64,000 nucleotides of DNA from an uncultured Lachnoclostridium sp. (GTDB lineage: Bacteria > Bacillota > Clostridia > Lachnospirales > Lachnospiraceae): the NCBI GenBank assembly GCA_948330435.1, contig CAOJBY010000012.1, positions 1 to 64,000 of the forward strand. The letters run 5' to 3'. The position numbers and the translations under genes are program-made. The notes beneath the pieces were generated by a model that worked only from the letters and a program-made list of their open reading frames with translations, was not told where the DNA came from and did no database searches. Positions within the stretch are counted from its first letter, which is position 1, and each line of letters starts with the position of its first letter. This document shows, in pieces, positions 54,244-63,526 of the stretch.

Positions 54244-55467
54244 TTAATAAAATAGTTTTTCAAACATTTCTGCCAAAACATGATAATTATAATACTTTAT
54301 AACCGCATCTTTTCCTCTCTGTCCCATTTTTTTTCTCTCTTCCTGAGACATGTCATATAAATTCCGTAGTGCCTGCTGTATCTCCATTGTTTTCCCGCTT
54401 CTTACCATAAACCCACACTCATATACTTCTACCGGACACTTTGGCACATTCAGTGCACAAAGAATAGGCTTCCCTGCCATCATGGAATCATACATTTTAT
54501 TCAGGCTTATCCCGAATCGATATAACTTCGAATCCACTCCCCCCATATAGCTACAGTCAAAATATCTCAACAAATCTCCTACACAAGATTTTCTAACTGT
54601 ATCCAAGAAAAAAACATTCTTTATTTTTTCTGTCTGCACCCTTTCCATAAGTCTTGGCTTTTCTATGCCATTTCCCACAAGGACAAAGGCTGCATTCACA
54701 ATCTCCGTTGTCTTTGCCGCATCAAGCAAAATGTCCAGAGCATTGGACAAAGCATGTCCGCCAAAATATCCTACAATAAACTTCCCCTCTTTTTTCAAAG
54801 TCTCCAATAAGTTTTGATGTTGTCCCGGTATCTGCTCCCCATATTCCCATTCCTCAAGAACAACTCCATTCTGAATGTTTACAAATTTATGGGCTGCCAT
54901 CCCATGACTCATCATATATTCTTTTGCACAGGGAAGAAGAGATACTACATGATCGGAATGTCTGTATGCGGAATTTTCCCCTATCTGCATAAGCATTACA
55001 AAGGGATTGCTTTTTTTCATCCCCCCCAGTTCTATCAAGGTGGTCGGCCACATGTCATGAACTTCGTGAATCAGCTTTGCATTGGACAGCTTCCGAATCT
55101 TCTGACCTGCAAAGGTATCCAAAGGATATGTTGAAGATGTAATAACGACATCCGGTTTCATGCTTTTGGCAATTCGCCTTGCATTCCACCACAATTTCCC
55201 CACAAAGCGAAACATTGTAAAAGCCCTTCTGACTCCATTTCCACTGTACTGACCTGTTTTCACCCAGCAATATGAAATCCCGTCTATTTTCTCTTTTTGA
55301 AAGTCCTTTTTTACATCCGGATTTTTTATCCTCAAATGAGAATAATCACCGGCGATAATCGTTACATGATGTCCCATCTTTGACCATTCCCGGGCAAAAT
55401 AATAGGGACGGAACTCCATCCCCAATTCAAGATTCCCAGCATAGTGATTTATATATAAAATATTCAT
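54244..55467 (-). CDS. WbuB-like GT4 glycosyltransferase
   Basis: This 407-residue GT-B enzyme has YINHYAGNLELGMEFRPYY, IAGDYSHLR, DVVITSSTYPLDTFAGQK and HEVHDMWPTTLIELGGM, the layout of WbuB/WbpH-type transferases that usually add the second sugar. The ATG at 55467 is used because AAAGG lies eight bases upstream. The earlier codons overlap the sugar transferase gene. A G7 run at 55021-55027 is in frame. Confidence 0.88.
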   Translation of the reverse strand: MNILYINHYAGNLELGMEFRPYYFAREWSKMGHHVTIIAGDYSHLRIKNPDVKKDFQKEKIDGISYCWVKTGQYSGNGVRRAFTMFRFVGKLWWNARRIAKSMKPDVVITSSTYPLDTFAGQKIRKLSNAKLIHEVHDMWPTTLIELGGMKKSNPFVMLMQIGENSAYRHSDHVVSLLPCAKEYMMSHGMAAHKFVNIQNGVVLEEWEYGEQIPGQHQNLLETLKKEGKFIVGYFGGHALSNALDILLDAAKTTEIVNAAFVLVGNGIEKPRLMERVQTEKIKNVFFLDTVRKSCVGDLLRYFDCSYMGGVDSKLYRFGISLNKMYDSMMAGKPILCALNVPKCPVEVYECGFMVRSGKTMEIQQALRNLYDMSQEERKKMGQRGKDAVIKYYNYHVLAEMFEKLFY

Positions 55468-55495
55468 GCGATTACCTTTCCAATAGCCATCCCTT

Positions 55496-56227
55496 TTAAT
55501 CATTTCTGCACTTTTTGATCATTACATCTGCTGTCTCTTGCTTTTCCTGATAATACTCTTCTGTTATTTTCCCAGTTCTTAGCAAATAATCCCCATAATC
55601 CTCCGCAGTCACCATGCCTTCGGCATGAATTCCTTCTTTCTTAAACACATTTTCGATTGTTCGAAGCACAATTATAAAGTCTCTCCAGAACGTGATTTTT
55701 TTAACATACTGAATATCATAATCCAATTTTTTCTCCCAGAGAATTCCATTTCGCCCATTCACCTGTGCCAGACCAGTTAAACCCTGTCTCACAGTGTGCC
55801 TTTTTCTCTGTTCCGATGTCATAAACACCATATCCCGAACAAGCTGCGGCCTTGGTCCCACAATGCTCATATCACCCTTTAGTATATTGAATAATTCGGG
55901 AAGTTCATCCAGACTGGAACTGCGAAGCCTCTTTCCGAATGTCGTCAGTCTGACTTCATCCGGAAGGAGTTTCCCCTCCTCATCCCTGTCATCTGTCATA
56001 GAACGAAACTTATACATCTCAAAAATTCGTTCATTTTTCCCTGGCCTTAATTGCCTGAAAATAACAGGACTGCCAAGCTTTAGCCTAACCAATATTCCGG
56101 TCAACAGCAATATAGGCGACAACAAAATAATCGCAGAAAAAGATAATACAAAATCTATAGGACGTTTTAAATATTTTTCATAAATTCCGCAAGGCTTGTG
56201 TGTGCCCATCTTACACAAAGCACTCAT
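55496..56227 (-). CDS. Initiating undecaprenyl-phosphate sugar phosphotransferase (PglC/EpsL-like)
   Basis: This 243-residue bacterial sugar transferase has one N-terminal membrane helix (IDFVLSFSAIILLSPILLL), VIFRQLRPGKNERIFEMYKF, LDELPELFNILKGDMSIVGPRP and LTGLAQVNGRNG. The small single-helix form is PglC-like. It transfers sugar-1-phosphate to undecaprenyl phosphate and so starts the repeat unit. It overlaps the aminotransferase gene by 17 bp, suggesting the first sugar is an amino-dideoxy sugar such as bacillosamine. Confidence 0.92.
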   Translation of the reverse strand: MSALCKMGTHKPCGIYEKYLKRPIDFVLSFSAIILLSPILLLTGILVRLKLGSPVIFRQLRPGKNERIFEMYKFRSMTDDRDEEGKLLPDEVRLTTFGKRLRSSSLDELPELFNILKGDMSIVGPRPQLVRDMVFMTSEQRKRHTVRQGLTGLAQVNGRNGILWEKKLDYDIQYVKKITFWRDFIIVLRTIENVFKKEGIHAEGMVTAEDYGDYLLRTGKITEEYYQEKQETADVMIKKCRND

Positions 56228-57356
56228 GAATAATATCTGTCACGATGTTCTGTGCCTCTTCTGTCATCTTAATATCGCTGGGCAGACAGATTCCTCTCTC
56301 AAAGATATCTCGTCCTATGTCCTCTTTGCCTGCACGTATATAATCCCTGCCTGAAAACACCGGCTGCATATGCATCGGTTTCCAGATAGGTCTTGATTCT
56401 ACATTCTTCTCTTCCAGTGCTTTCTTGATCTTTTCCGGAGTTACTCTCCCACTTTCCACTAATTCTTTATCAATTGTCATACAACTCAGCCAGAAATTAG
56501 GCTCTGAGCACTCCAGATAGGGATTCATCTCAATTGGCAGATCTTTTAATCTTTCTTTGTATCTTACATAGATTTCTTTTTTTCTCCTGTGGTGATCCTC
56601 TAAGTGTACCAACTGCCCTCTGCCTATTCCTGCCACAATATTACTCATACGATAGTTATAACCAATCTCTGAATGCTGATACCAGGGTACGGCATCCCTG
56701 GCCTGAGTCGCCCAAAACCTGGATTTCTTTACCGCTTCCTTATCGTCCGAAACCAGCATTCCGCCTCCGGAAGTAGTAATAATCTTATTTCCGTTAAAAG
56801 AAATACAGTTATACTTTCCAAAAGTTCCTGTCTGTTTTCCTTTATAAGTAGCCGACACACTTTCCGCCGCATCCTCAATAAATACTACGTTATAGCGTTC
56901 ACACAGTTCTGCAATCTCATCTAATTTTGCAGGGGTTCCATACAGATTAGCGGCAATAACCGCTTTCACTTTCCCTTTGTACTTCTCCAACCCCATTTCC
57001 AGTGCTTCCGGATTCATATTCCAGGTATCCCGTTCAGAATCAACGAACACCTGGATCCCATTTTCATAGGAAACGGGATTCACGGTAGCAGCAAAAGTTA
57101 AATCCGAGCAAAGTACAATATCACCGGCAGACACATTTGCCAGCTTAACCGCCAGATGAAGGGCTGCTGTCCCCGATGTCAAAGCTGCTGCATAGCCTAT
57201 GCCCAAATATTTTGCCATTTCTTTCTCAAATTCATTTACATTTTCTCCAAGAGGGGCTATCCAGTTCGTATCAAAAGCTTCCTTAACGAACTTTTGCTCC
57301 TCCCCATGCATTGTTGGTGATGACATCCATACTTTTTCTGCAAATTTACTGCTCAT
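56211..57356 (-). CDS. UDP-4-keto-sugar aminotransferase (PglE/EpsN-like)
   Basis: This 381-residue DegT/DnrJ/EryC1 PLP enzyme has VWMSSPTMHGEEQKFVKEAF, NWIAPLGENVNEFE, ALTSGTAALHLAV, EDAAESVSATYKG and SFNGNKIITTSGGG with the PLP Lys. Closest by eye are PglE/EpsN enzymes that aminate UDP-4-keto-6-deoxy-GlcNAc. The 4,6-dehydratase needed upstream is not in the window. Its promoter is at 57403. Confidence 0.88.
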   Translation of the reverse strand: MSSKFAEKVWMSSPTMHGEEQKFVKEAFDTNWIAPLGENVNEFEKEMAKYLGIGYAAALTSGTAALHLAVKLANVSAGDIVLCSDLTFAATVNPVSYENGIQVFVDSERDTWNMNPEALEMGLEKYKGKVKAVIAANLYGTPAKLDEIAELCERYNVVFIEDAAESVSATYKGKQTGTFGKYNCISFNGNKIITTSGGGMLVSDDKEAVKKSRFWATQARDAVPWYQHSEIGYNYRMSNIVAGIGRGQLVHLEDHHRRKKEIYVRYKERLKDLPIEMNPYLECSEPNFWLSCMTIDKELVESGRVTPEKIKKALEEKNVESRPIWKPMHMQPVFSGRDYIRAGKEDIGRDIFERGICLPSDIKMTEEAQNIVTDIIHECFV

Positions 57357-57402
57357 CCTCTATCCCATTTCCTTCCACAAACACACACTCTCAATTCGAT
57401 AA

Positions 57403-57431
57403 AGTATATCACAAATTATTTTCTTTTTCAA
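57403..57431 (-). promoter_or_regulatory. Internal vegetative promoter of the polysaccharide cluster
   Basis: Minus-strand TTGAAA (57426-57431), exactly 17 bp and TATACT (57403-57408) form a good sigma-A promoter about 40 bp before the PglE-like start codon, inside the 89-bp gap after the glycosyltransferase gene. It could drive the leftward block from the initiating transferase onward separately from the 57.4-64 kb genes. Confidence 0.7.
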
Positions 57432-57445
57432 GGCCGTCCTCAACA

Positions 57446-58549
57446 TTATGCCCCAAAAATTCTCTTCAATTGATATTTCCACTCAAACTGTCTTGCTTTC
57501 TCCCTGTTTATATGGTAAATGTCAATGCCATTTTTAATCTTTTCTATCATATCTTCTAAACATGCTTTCAAATCATCTTCATTGCTCTCACAGAATGCAA
57601 TATTTTCCACAAATTTTTCCCATCCTACAAACTTTGTAGAAACTACCGGTTTCCCCGCTGCAAGATAGTCCATAATTTTGGACGGAAAATTATTCTGGTT
57701 CTCTGGCATGTTCATATTTCTTGGATTTATCAAAATATCCGCTTTCTGCAATGTTTCTATATATTCTGTATATACCAGATGTCCCTGGTAATGAATTCTT
57801 TCGTCCTCTGCTGCCATCTGTCTCACCTGTTCTTCCAGTGGCCCTTTTCCCGTAATAGATACGATAATGTCATCTCTCTTTATTTTCTTTACGGCATTTA
57901 AAAGAATATCCACCCCCGTAACTCGACTTAACAAACCGGAATACAAGAACACCATCCTCTTCCCTTTTTGATATGGGCAATATGAGAAAGCATCATAAAA
58001 TTCCTGATCAATGCCTCCCTCCATTAAAAGGAATCTCTGCCTTTTTCTCAGCTTGGAACGAATATTAGCTGATAACCCAATAACCGTATGAAACCGCCTC
58101 ATACTCCATAATTGTACCCAGGCGTACAGTTTTTTTATCATATTATTATAGCTTATGCTCTCGGAATAGTCTGCCACAATTGCAATACCTTTATTTCCGC
58201 ACCAGACAGGTAAAAGAATCCAAGCGTATATAATATTATAACATACTACAATATCCATGTCATTTATCGCTTGTCTAACTATCCTGCAATATTTTGCGAC
58301 ACTTTTTAGAATCCCTCTACTCCTTATCACATAACATTCATTTCTGCTATTTTCAGACCTATCTTCTAATATTTGTTCCTGTTCCTTTGAGATATCAATT
58401 CCCACATAAGAGTACTGATATACTTCATGCCCCATATCCTGAAGATTTCTTACGACATTACTCTGAAATCTGTTTCCGGCTGCAGATATATTCTCTGTAT
58501 GATATTCGATTTCTTCCGGAACTATTGTCCCGCAAAAAAGAATCTTCAT
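57446..58549 (-). CDS. GT4-like glycosyltransferase
   Basis: This 367-residue GT-B enzyme has an N-terminal acceptor domain (KILFCGTIVPEEIEYHTENI, AAGNRFQSNVVRNL) and a donor domain with MVFLYSGLLSRVTGVDILLNA, SITGKGPLEEQVRQMA, INPRNMNMPENQNNFPSKIM and DYLAAGKPVVSTKFVGWE. It is not one of the 45-51 kb paralogues. Sugar specificity is unknown. Confidence 0.85.
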   Translation of the reverse strand: MKILFCGTIVPEEIEYHTENISAAGNRFQSNVVRNLQDMGHEVYQYSYVGIDISKEQEQILEDRSENSRNECYVIRSRGILKSVAKYCRIVRQAINDMDIVVCYNIIYAWILLPVWCGNKGIAIVADYSESISYNNMIKKLYAWVQLWSMRRFHTVIGLSANIRSKLRKRQRFLLMEGGIDQEFYDAFSYCPYQKGKRMVFLYSGLLSRVTGVDILLNAVKKIKRDDIIVSITGKGPLEEQVRQMAAEDERIHYQGHLVYTEYIETLQKADILINPRNMNMPENQNNFPSKIMDYLAAGKPVVSTKFVGWEKFVENIAFCESNEDDLKACLEDMIEKIKNGIDIYHINREKARQFEWKYQLKRIFGA

Positions 58550-58562
58550 TTGCTGTTCTCCA

Positions 58563-59684
58563 TTAATACTTCTTACATTTTGCTAAGCTATGCAAAATAC
58601 CGCCCAATTCCTCTATGCTTTCTGGAACAAATATCTTTTCTTTTACATTATATATTCTTTTTACTCTTTCCGTTATTCCGTCAAATTCCTCAATGTCTAT
58701 ATCTGCCACATCTCCGCAATTATATATAATTTTATAAAGCAAAATAAGGTAAGGCTCTTTATCAAACATTAATTTGGGAGTAACATTTGCGGTAGATAAA
58801 AAGCCAACTAGTATTTTATCTGACAGTTCTTCGCCCATATTGACATAAAGCATTTCCGGAGGTATACTTTGCTTTCCCCACTTATTGTATCCCTGATATA
58901 TGTCCTGCTGCCTTCTTGGGTGTAGTTTAATTCCTATTTCTTCCTTTAAGAAATACTTGTTAAGTGTCCCAAGTGTTTGCTGTAGAATTTCATCTACTTT
59001 GTTATCTAAAGCACTGGCTGCCGCCGCATCAAACAGTAAAATCCGGTAAAGCAACTTATCTTTTTCTTCAATTCCAAAGATTCTATTTATCATTTCTCGA
59101 AAGTCTTTTTTGTCACTATGGTCTGCAATCATTCTTACCTTGCTTGTCTGGCGGTTCTCTGGCAAGAACTCCGGTGCATAGACATACATTCTCTGCTGAA
59201 TATCCGTAAGTTCTTCTTTCTGAAAAATTTCTGTACCGCCAAACAGTTTATGGAACAACGCATCTATCCTGCTGGAAATATCAGGGCACTCCAAAGCGGT
59301 GTAATCTCCCAGTCCATCCTCGATCTTGTCAAATGCAATATCAGGATTACATTTTTTCATATACTTCAATAGCATATATGCTGTCATATCTATATTGGCA
59401 AAATACGCTCTGTCGTAAACCCGATTTTTAACAAATGGGGAAGTTTTCACAGAATAGGCAATATTTCTATTTATAATCTCTTTTACCCTCTTTCTGGAAC
59501 TGTCTGTCATATTAGGAACCTGTATTACATTCTTAAATGTTTTACTCTCCCTTAATGATTCAACCAGTGAGGAACATTCTCCAAATTGTTCCAGAACATA
59601 AATATCTGCCTCTTCCTGAAAAGGATAATGCAATTGCAGACTATTCAAAATCTGATACGGTGATGACACAACAAATGCTTTCAT
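58563..59684 (-). CDS. GT52-like sialyl/nonulosonyl transferase
   Basis: This 373-residue protein starts KAFVVSSPYQILNSLQLHY and contains FDKIEDGLGDYTAL (about 143-156) and GIKLHPRRQQ (about 262), the DG and HP motifs of the GT52/GT38 sialyltransferase group. A CMP-sugar synthetase and the N-acetyl sugar amidotransferase are the next genes upstream, which fits a CMP-nonulosonate donor. Confidence 0.78.
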   Translation of the reverse strand: MKAFVVSSPYQILNSLQLHYPFQEEADIYVLEQFGECSSLVESLRESKTFKNVIQVPNMTDSSRKRVKEIINRNIAYSVKTSPFVKNRVYDRAYFANIDMTAYMLLKYMKKCNPDIAFDKIEDGLGDYTALECPDISSRIDALFHKLFGGTEIFQKEELTDIQQRMYVYAPEFLPENRQTSKVRMIADHSDKKDFREMINRIFGIEEKDKLLYRILLFDAAAASALDNKVDEILQQTLGTLNKYFLKEEIGIKLHPRRQQDIYQGYNKWGKQSIPPEMLYVNMGEELSDKILVGFLSTANVTPKLMFDKEPYLILLYKIIYNCGDVADIDIEEFDGITERVKRIYNVKEKIFVPESIEELGGILHSLAKCKKY

Positions 59685-60797
59685 TTACTCTTCCCAAACC
59701 GGATTTTTCAAAACCCATTTCCCAAATGCATTCTTTTCAAATAATTCCCGGTTATACAGTGTGTCAATAATATTCCAAAATTCTGTCTCACTATAGCCAC
59801 AAAATTCGCAAAACTCTCGAACACATCTGGAATCCAAATCATGATCTCTTTTTTTTACAATTTCAACCGCTTCTTTCCGGGTCATCAAGCCATAGCGAAC
59901 AAATCTGGAAGCATAATCCGTTGCACAGGCATGCCCAAACTTGGGGTATTTTAGCCAGGCATGAACTAGATATGCTGCACTGTCTACCTGATCAAAGTTC
60001 TCTGCCATCATGCTTCGATCCCATTCGTTTTGTAAGTCATGGAATCCCCTTGTCTTTGCAAAAATGTAATTTTTGTAGCTATTCCATTCCACAAAATAAC
60101 TAAGATAAATGGGAGCCAGTTTTTCCAATTCATTTTTTGAGGGAGCAATTGTCATTGACAAGTCTTGTTCCGTAATGTTTTCATCCAGAAGTTCACTCAT
60201 TGGAATATCAGATGCTACCCCATTCAGCAAAATATTTTTTGCCGAGTAAGTCTCTTCGGCATCGGTCCCGCCATATTCGTAACTGACATTTTCACCATAA
60301 ACCAAAAGTGGTGTGTTAAACTTAAGAGCCATCAAAAGCGGGTATGTATAAATCAGCCTGTCTACAAGCCATGTAGGCTTACCATATTTTTCAAATGTCT
60401 TTCGCATGATCCGCTTTTGTAGCTTTCTGTTCGGTTTTAATGTAATAATTGGGCAGCCAAACTCTTCTGAAATATTCTTCAGATTATGCTGTCCCGCTTC
60501 TGTCATTGGAAAATTGTCCTCAACAGAGAACAGGATAGGATTCATTCCCATCACTTCTTTCATAATATGCACCTGAAAATGACTATCCTTTCCTCCGCTG
60601 ACTGCAATTGCACAGTCAAAGCCGTTCCCATTCATTCCACGATATTGATTGCATATTTTCTCTAATTCTTTCATTCTCGCAACATAATCTACTTTCGCCT
60701 TGCGTTCATGATTATTGCATGCACAGCAAATCCCTCTCTCGTCAAAAGATATTCCCGGTCTTGTATCCGGCATTACACATTTTTTACAATATTTCAT
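59685..60797 (-). CDS. N-acetyl sugar amidotransferase (WbpG/PseA/PtmG-like)
   Basis: This 370-residue enzyme has Cys motifs CKKCVMPDTRPG and GICCACNNH at the N terminus, the PP-loop AVSGGKDSHFQVHIM (about residues 67-81), and YGENVSYEYGGTDAEETYS. The family turns sugar acetamido into acetamidino groups with ammonia from a HisH-like partner. No HisH/HisF pair is seen in the window. The ATG at 60797 follows TAGGAGGAG. The TTG seven codons earlier is rejected. It fits modification of a nonulosonic acid or the diacetamido-uronate. Confidence 0.9.
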   Translation of the reverse strand: MKYCKKCVMPDTRPGISFDERGICCACNNHERKAKVDYVARMKELEKICNQYRGMNGNGFDCAIAVSGGKDSHFQVHIMKEVMGMNPILFSVEDNFPMTEAGQHNLKNISEEFGCPIITLKPNRKLQKRIMRKTFEKYGKPTWLVDRLIYTYPLLMALKFNTPLLVYGENVSYEYGGTDAEETYSAKNILLNGVASDIPMSELLDENITEQDLSMTIAPSKNELEKLAPIYLSYFVEWNSYKNYIFAKTRGFHDLQNEWDRSMMAENFDQVDSAAYLVHAWLKYPKFGHACATDYASRFVRYGLMTRKEAVEIVKKRDHDLDSRCVREFCEFCGYSETEFWNIIDTLYNRELFEKNAFGKWVLKNPVWEE

Positions 60798-60826
60798 TTT
60801 ATCTCCTCCTAAGTACAAGTATATTT

Positions 60827-61585
60827 TTAAAAAATATATGAAATTCCTTTCTTTACCTGGGCATACTCTTCCTTTTTACTATATAAATACTCCGCAATCA
60901 CTTCCATCAATTCCAAGTCATTTTCATGATCCAAATCCAGTATACCTGTATCGTACATTTTAACAACTTCACAATATCCCTGAAATATTTCCTTTCCGGA
61001 TATCAAAAATTGCGGATTATATGCATACATAGAAGCATTCATATCATAAAGTGCCGGTGTCTGCTGGCGGGCTGTATAATCTGATTTAATAACCCTCACA
61101 TAACCTTTATCACTTTTCTTTACCATATTAAAATAAGGATTTCTTCTGGCATCTGTTACCGTAAATACCACATCGCTTTTCGCCTCTTCCATTTTTTCAA
61201 TCAGATTTTGGATATCTCTTAGTGTCCGCAGGGGCGATGTAATATCCATATCAACGATCATGTCATAGTCATAACCTTTTTCTGTTTTCATCTCAAGATA
61301 AGTGTCCCGAATAACGGAAACTTTTGAAACCGTATCTCCGCTGAGACTTTCTTTCCTTGGGATCCAATCCACAGGACACATATCACTTCTTTTTACAATA
61401 TTCACCAGTTCCGGGCTGTCTGTATTCAAAGCAATGTCTGCTTCTATATCTTCATGAACCTTTAAGAACAAATGGATCGCAGATAATGTATACAATGCCA
61501 ACGGCTTCCCCAAAAAATTTTGAATATTTTTGTTTTTTATCCCTTTTGAACCTGCCCTGCCGCAGATCGTAAATAATATTCTCAT
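60827..61585 (-). CDS. Second CMP-nonulosonate cytidylyltransferase (LegF/PtmB-like)
   Basis: This 252-residue NeuA-family enzyme has ICGRAGSKGIKNKNIQNF, LNTDSPELVNIV, DMDITSPLRTL and LDHENDLELMEV. It activates a nonulosonic acid with CTP for the GT52-like transferase two genes downstream. The ATG at 61585 is chosen because AAAGGGG precedes it. The longer form overlaps the previous gene. It is distinct from the NeuA domain of the fusion at 38618, so two activated nonulosonates, or two copies of the step, may exist. Confidence 0.88.
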   Translation of the reverse strand: MRILFTICGRAGSKGIKNKNIQNFLGKPLALYTLSAIHLFLKVHEDIEADIALNTDSPELVNIVKRSDMCPVDWIPRKESLSGDTVSKVSVIRDTYLEMKTEKGYDYDMIVDMDITSPLRTLRDIQNLIEKMEEAKSDVVFTVTDARRNPYFNMVKKSDKGYVRVIKSDYTARQQTPALYDMNASMYAYNPQFLISGKEIFQGYCEVVKMYDTGILDLDHENDLELMEVIAEYLYSKKEEYAQVKKGISYIF

Positions 61586-62556
61586 TCTGTTATCCCCTTT
61601 GCCAATTTTAGTGTACTGCATGCACACCTTATATCATTTTCATTTTCAGCTTTTCCCTCTATTATATCTAAAAAATGCAGTAACTCTTTTCTTTGAAAGT
61701 CATTTCTCTCCTGTCCAAAGCCAATCTTCTTTCCGCTTTTCATAAAGACAATGCTGCTTTCAATTAAATCACAGAGCAGTGTATCTTCTTTCATAAATAT
61801 CTCCATTTGTCGAATTGGATTTCTTCCAAAATAATCCAGATGCAACTCCACAAGCAACCCTCTGTAACGGGCAATATAGACTGCTATATCATCACTATCA
61901 ATTTCCAGATTAGAAACTTTTTCAATTATACCATATACTTTCTGGGGCTTCCCCAGTAAATAATACAGATAATCCCATTCATGAATCAAATCAATAGAAA
62001 CACCGCCCCCCAAATCTCTGTGAGCACTATAGGTATTTCTGTAATCTACATGACTGCGCCACTCCGGAAGATAACTGGAACTAATACAACGAACGCTGAA
62101 TACCTCGCCGAAATTAATATTTTCTTTCAAATATTGAATCACAGCAGTATATCTCAGGGGACATGCCACATAATAAATACTCCCCTTTCTCCATGGTCCC
62201 CATAGCATGTCATCTATCTGTGACTCACTGCATACAGGTTTTTCTATAAAAAAATGTCTGCTTTTAAAATGAACCTTTTTTAATGCATCCAGATGAAATT
62301 CTGTTGGATTTGTAATAAAGACTATATCATAATCTGATGAGATTTCTTCTTCCTGATAATACACATTTGCAATATCACCTTTAATCTCATAGGCAATGTT
62401 CTTATCAACTCCCGAACGAAGAGCATCTATCTGATATTCTCTCCCCTGTTCCCTGCAAATCTCCCGCAGATTTCCAATATGCCTTTTTGCAATAGAACCA
62501 AGTCCAACAAACAGAATCTTCAACCTATCCAAGTGTACATCCCTCGATTTCATCAA
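61582..62556 (-). CDS. Gfo/Idh/MocA-family oxidoreductase
   Basis: This protein of up to 324 residues has the NAD-binding motif ILFVGLGSIAKRHIGNL (from about residue 13), VFITNPTEFHLDALKK, FFIEKPVCSE and DLGGGVSIDLIHEWDYL (catalytic His/Asp region). The start is uncertain because the first codons overlap the next gene by 32 bp and a TTG at residue 12 is possible. The pair with the gene at 62525 recalls the PtmF/PtmA-type dehydrogenases near legionaminate genes. The substrate is not defined. Confidence 0.82.
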   Translation of the reverse strand: MMKSRDVHLDRLKILFVGLGSIAKRHIGNLREICREQGREYQIDALRSGVDKNIAYEIKGDIANVYYQEEEISSDYDIVFITNPTEFHLDALKKVHFKSRHFFIEKPVCSESQIDDMLWGPWRKGSIYYVACPLRYTAVIQYLKENINFGEVFSVRCISSSYLPEWRSHVDYRNTYSAHRDLGGGVSIDLIHEWDYLYYLLGKPQKVYGIIEKVSNLEIDSDDIAVYIARYRGLLVELHLDYFGRNPIRQMEIFMKEDTLLCDLIESSIVFMKSGKKIGFGQERNDFQRKELLHFLDIIEGKAENENDIRCACSTLKLAKGITE

Positions 62557-63514
62557 TAAGCTTCAATGTTTCCAGATCTTCCTCAAAGGTATATCGACTT
62601 TCTCCTTTTCCTGCTATCACGTCAAAAAAGCAAGCCAGTTCATTCTTATAAGCATTCTCTACTACAAAATTACTATAGCCCGAAAGCTGATCCACACTTT
62701 CATAAAGTTCTACATTCTCTTCCTTTTTATTCTGAATGTCATACACTTTCAGGCTTTCTGGTGTACCATCCCAGGAAAGATACAACTCTTCTCCAAAAAC
62801 CTCCAGCTTACGTACTGCTTTTCGGCACATGATATCTACTGCCAGCATTCCTCTGTTGCCCGTTACGTGCTCCAGCAACAATAGGTAATGATCCATATAG
62901 TCAATTTCTAGGGAAGTACTTTTCCCCTTTACGACATGAAATGCCGTCACTTTTCCAAAGGTTTTCTCTAACCATGGGAGTTCTATTGCCAAAAGTTCCC
63001 TGCACCCATTTGTCCTTTTGTCTCCCACAAAGAAGTTTCTATAGTTTTCCCATGGATGCCAGTCTGGTAAGTATTGTCCCACGTGATAACTATAGTTTAC
63101 ATTTGTTGCTGCATCATTTACACATTTCATAATAAATTGTATTTCATCCCGATATAGAAATGTAGATGACAAAAATAAAGTTTTCTCTTTTTCCACCGCA
63201 AGCCTTATATTTTCTTTGTATTTATCTGCAACCAGATTCAACTCTGTAAAAACATGCAGTCCTGACTGCAGACATTGATAAATAATACCTCCATGGGAAA
63301 GAGGGGATGTGGAAATCACTGCAAATTCCACAGTGTCATCACACAGTGCCGTTTCTAGCTTCTCATAGGCCTTTATCCCATATTCACACTGTACGGCCTC
63401 TATACGTTCACGGTTTGAATCAATTCCTATTATTTCCAACTCCGGCTTCAGCATCCTTAAAAGCCGGATTCTTCGTTTTCCCATAGAGCCCAGCCCTACC
63501 ACAAGTCCTTTCAT
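62525..63514 (-). CDS. Gfo/Idh/MocA-family oxidoreductase
   Basis: This 329-residue protein has the Rossmann motif GLVVGLGSMGKRRIRLLR at the N terminus, FAVISTSPLSHGGIIYQCL, HVFTELNLVAD and a C-terminal alpha/beta domain with RELLAIELPWLEKTFG. It lacks the usual EKP motif (TELN instead), so catalysis may be altered or the substrate different. It overlaps the next gene and follows the acetyltransferase gene by 12 bp. Confidence 0.8.
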   Translation of the reverse strand: MKGLVVGLGSMGKRRIRLLRMLKPELEIIGIDSNRERIEAVQCEYGIKAYEKLETALCDDTVEFAVISTSPLSHGGIIYQCLQSGLHVFTELNLVADKYKENIRLAVEKEKTLFLSSTFLYRDEIQFIMKCVNDAATNVNYSYHVGQYLPDWHPWENYRNFFVGDKRTNGCRELLAIELPWLEKTFGKVTAFHVVKGKSTSLEIDYMDHYLLLLEHVTGNRGMLAVDIMCRKAVRKLEVFGEELYLSWDGTPESLKVYDIQNKKEENVELYESVDQLSGYSNFVVENAYKNELACFFDVIAGKGESRYTFEEDLETLKLIDEIEGCTLG

Positions 63515-63526
63515 CGCTTCCCTCTC

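Noticed and set aside
55021..55027. G7 run in the WbuB-like glycosyltransferase gene as a fourth phase-variable tract
   Set aside because: Seven bases is short for slippage at phase-variable rates, and the run is in frame encoding conserved-looking ELGGM. Not counted with the 9-10 base tracts.
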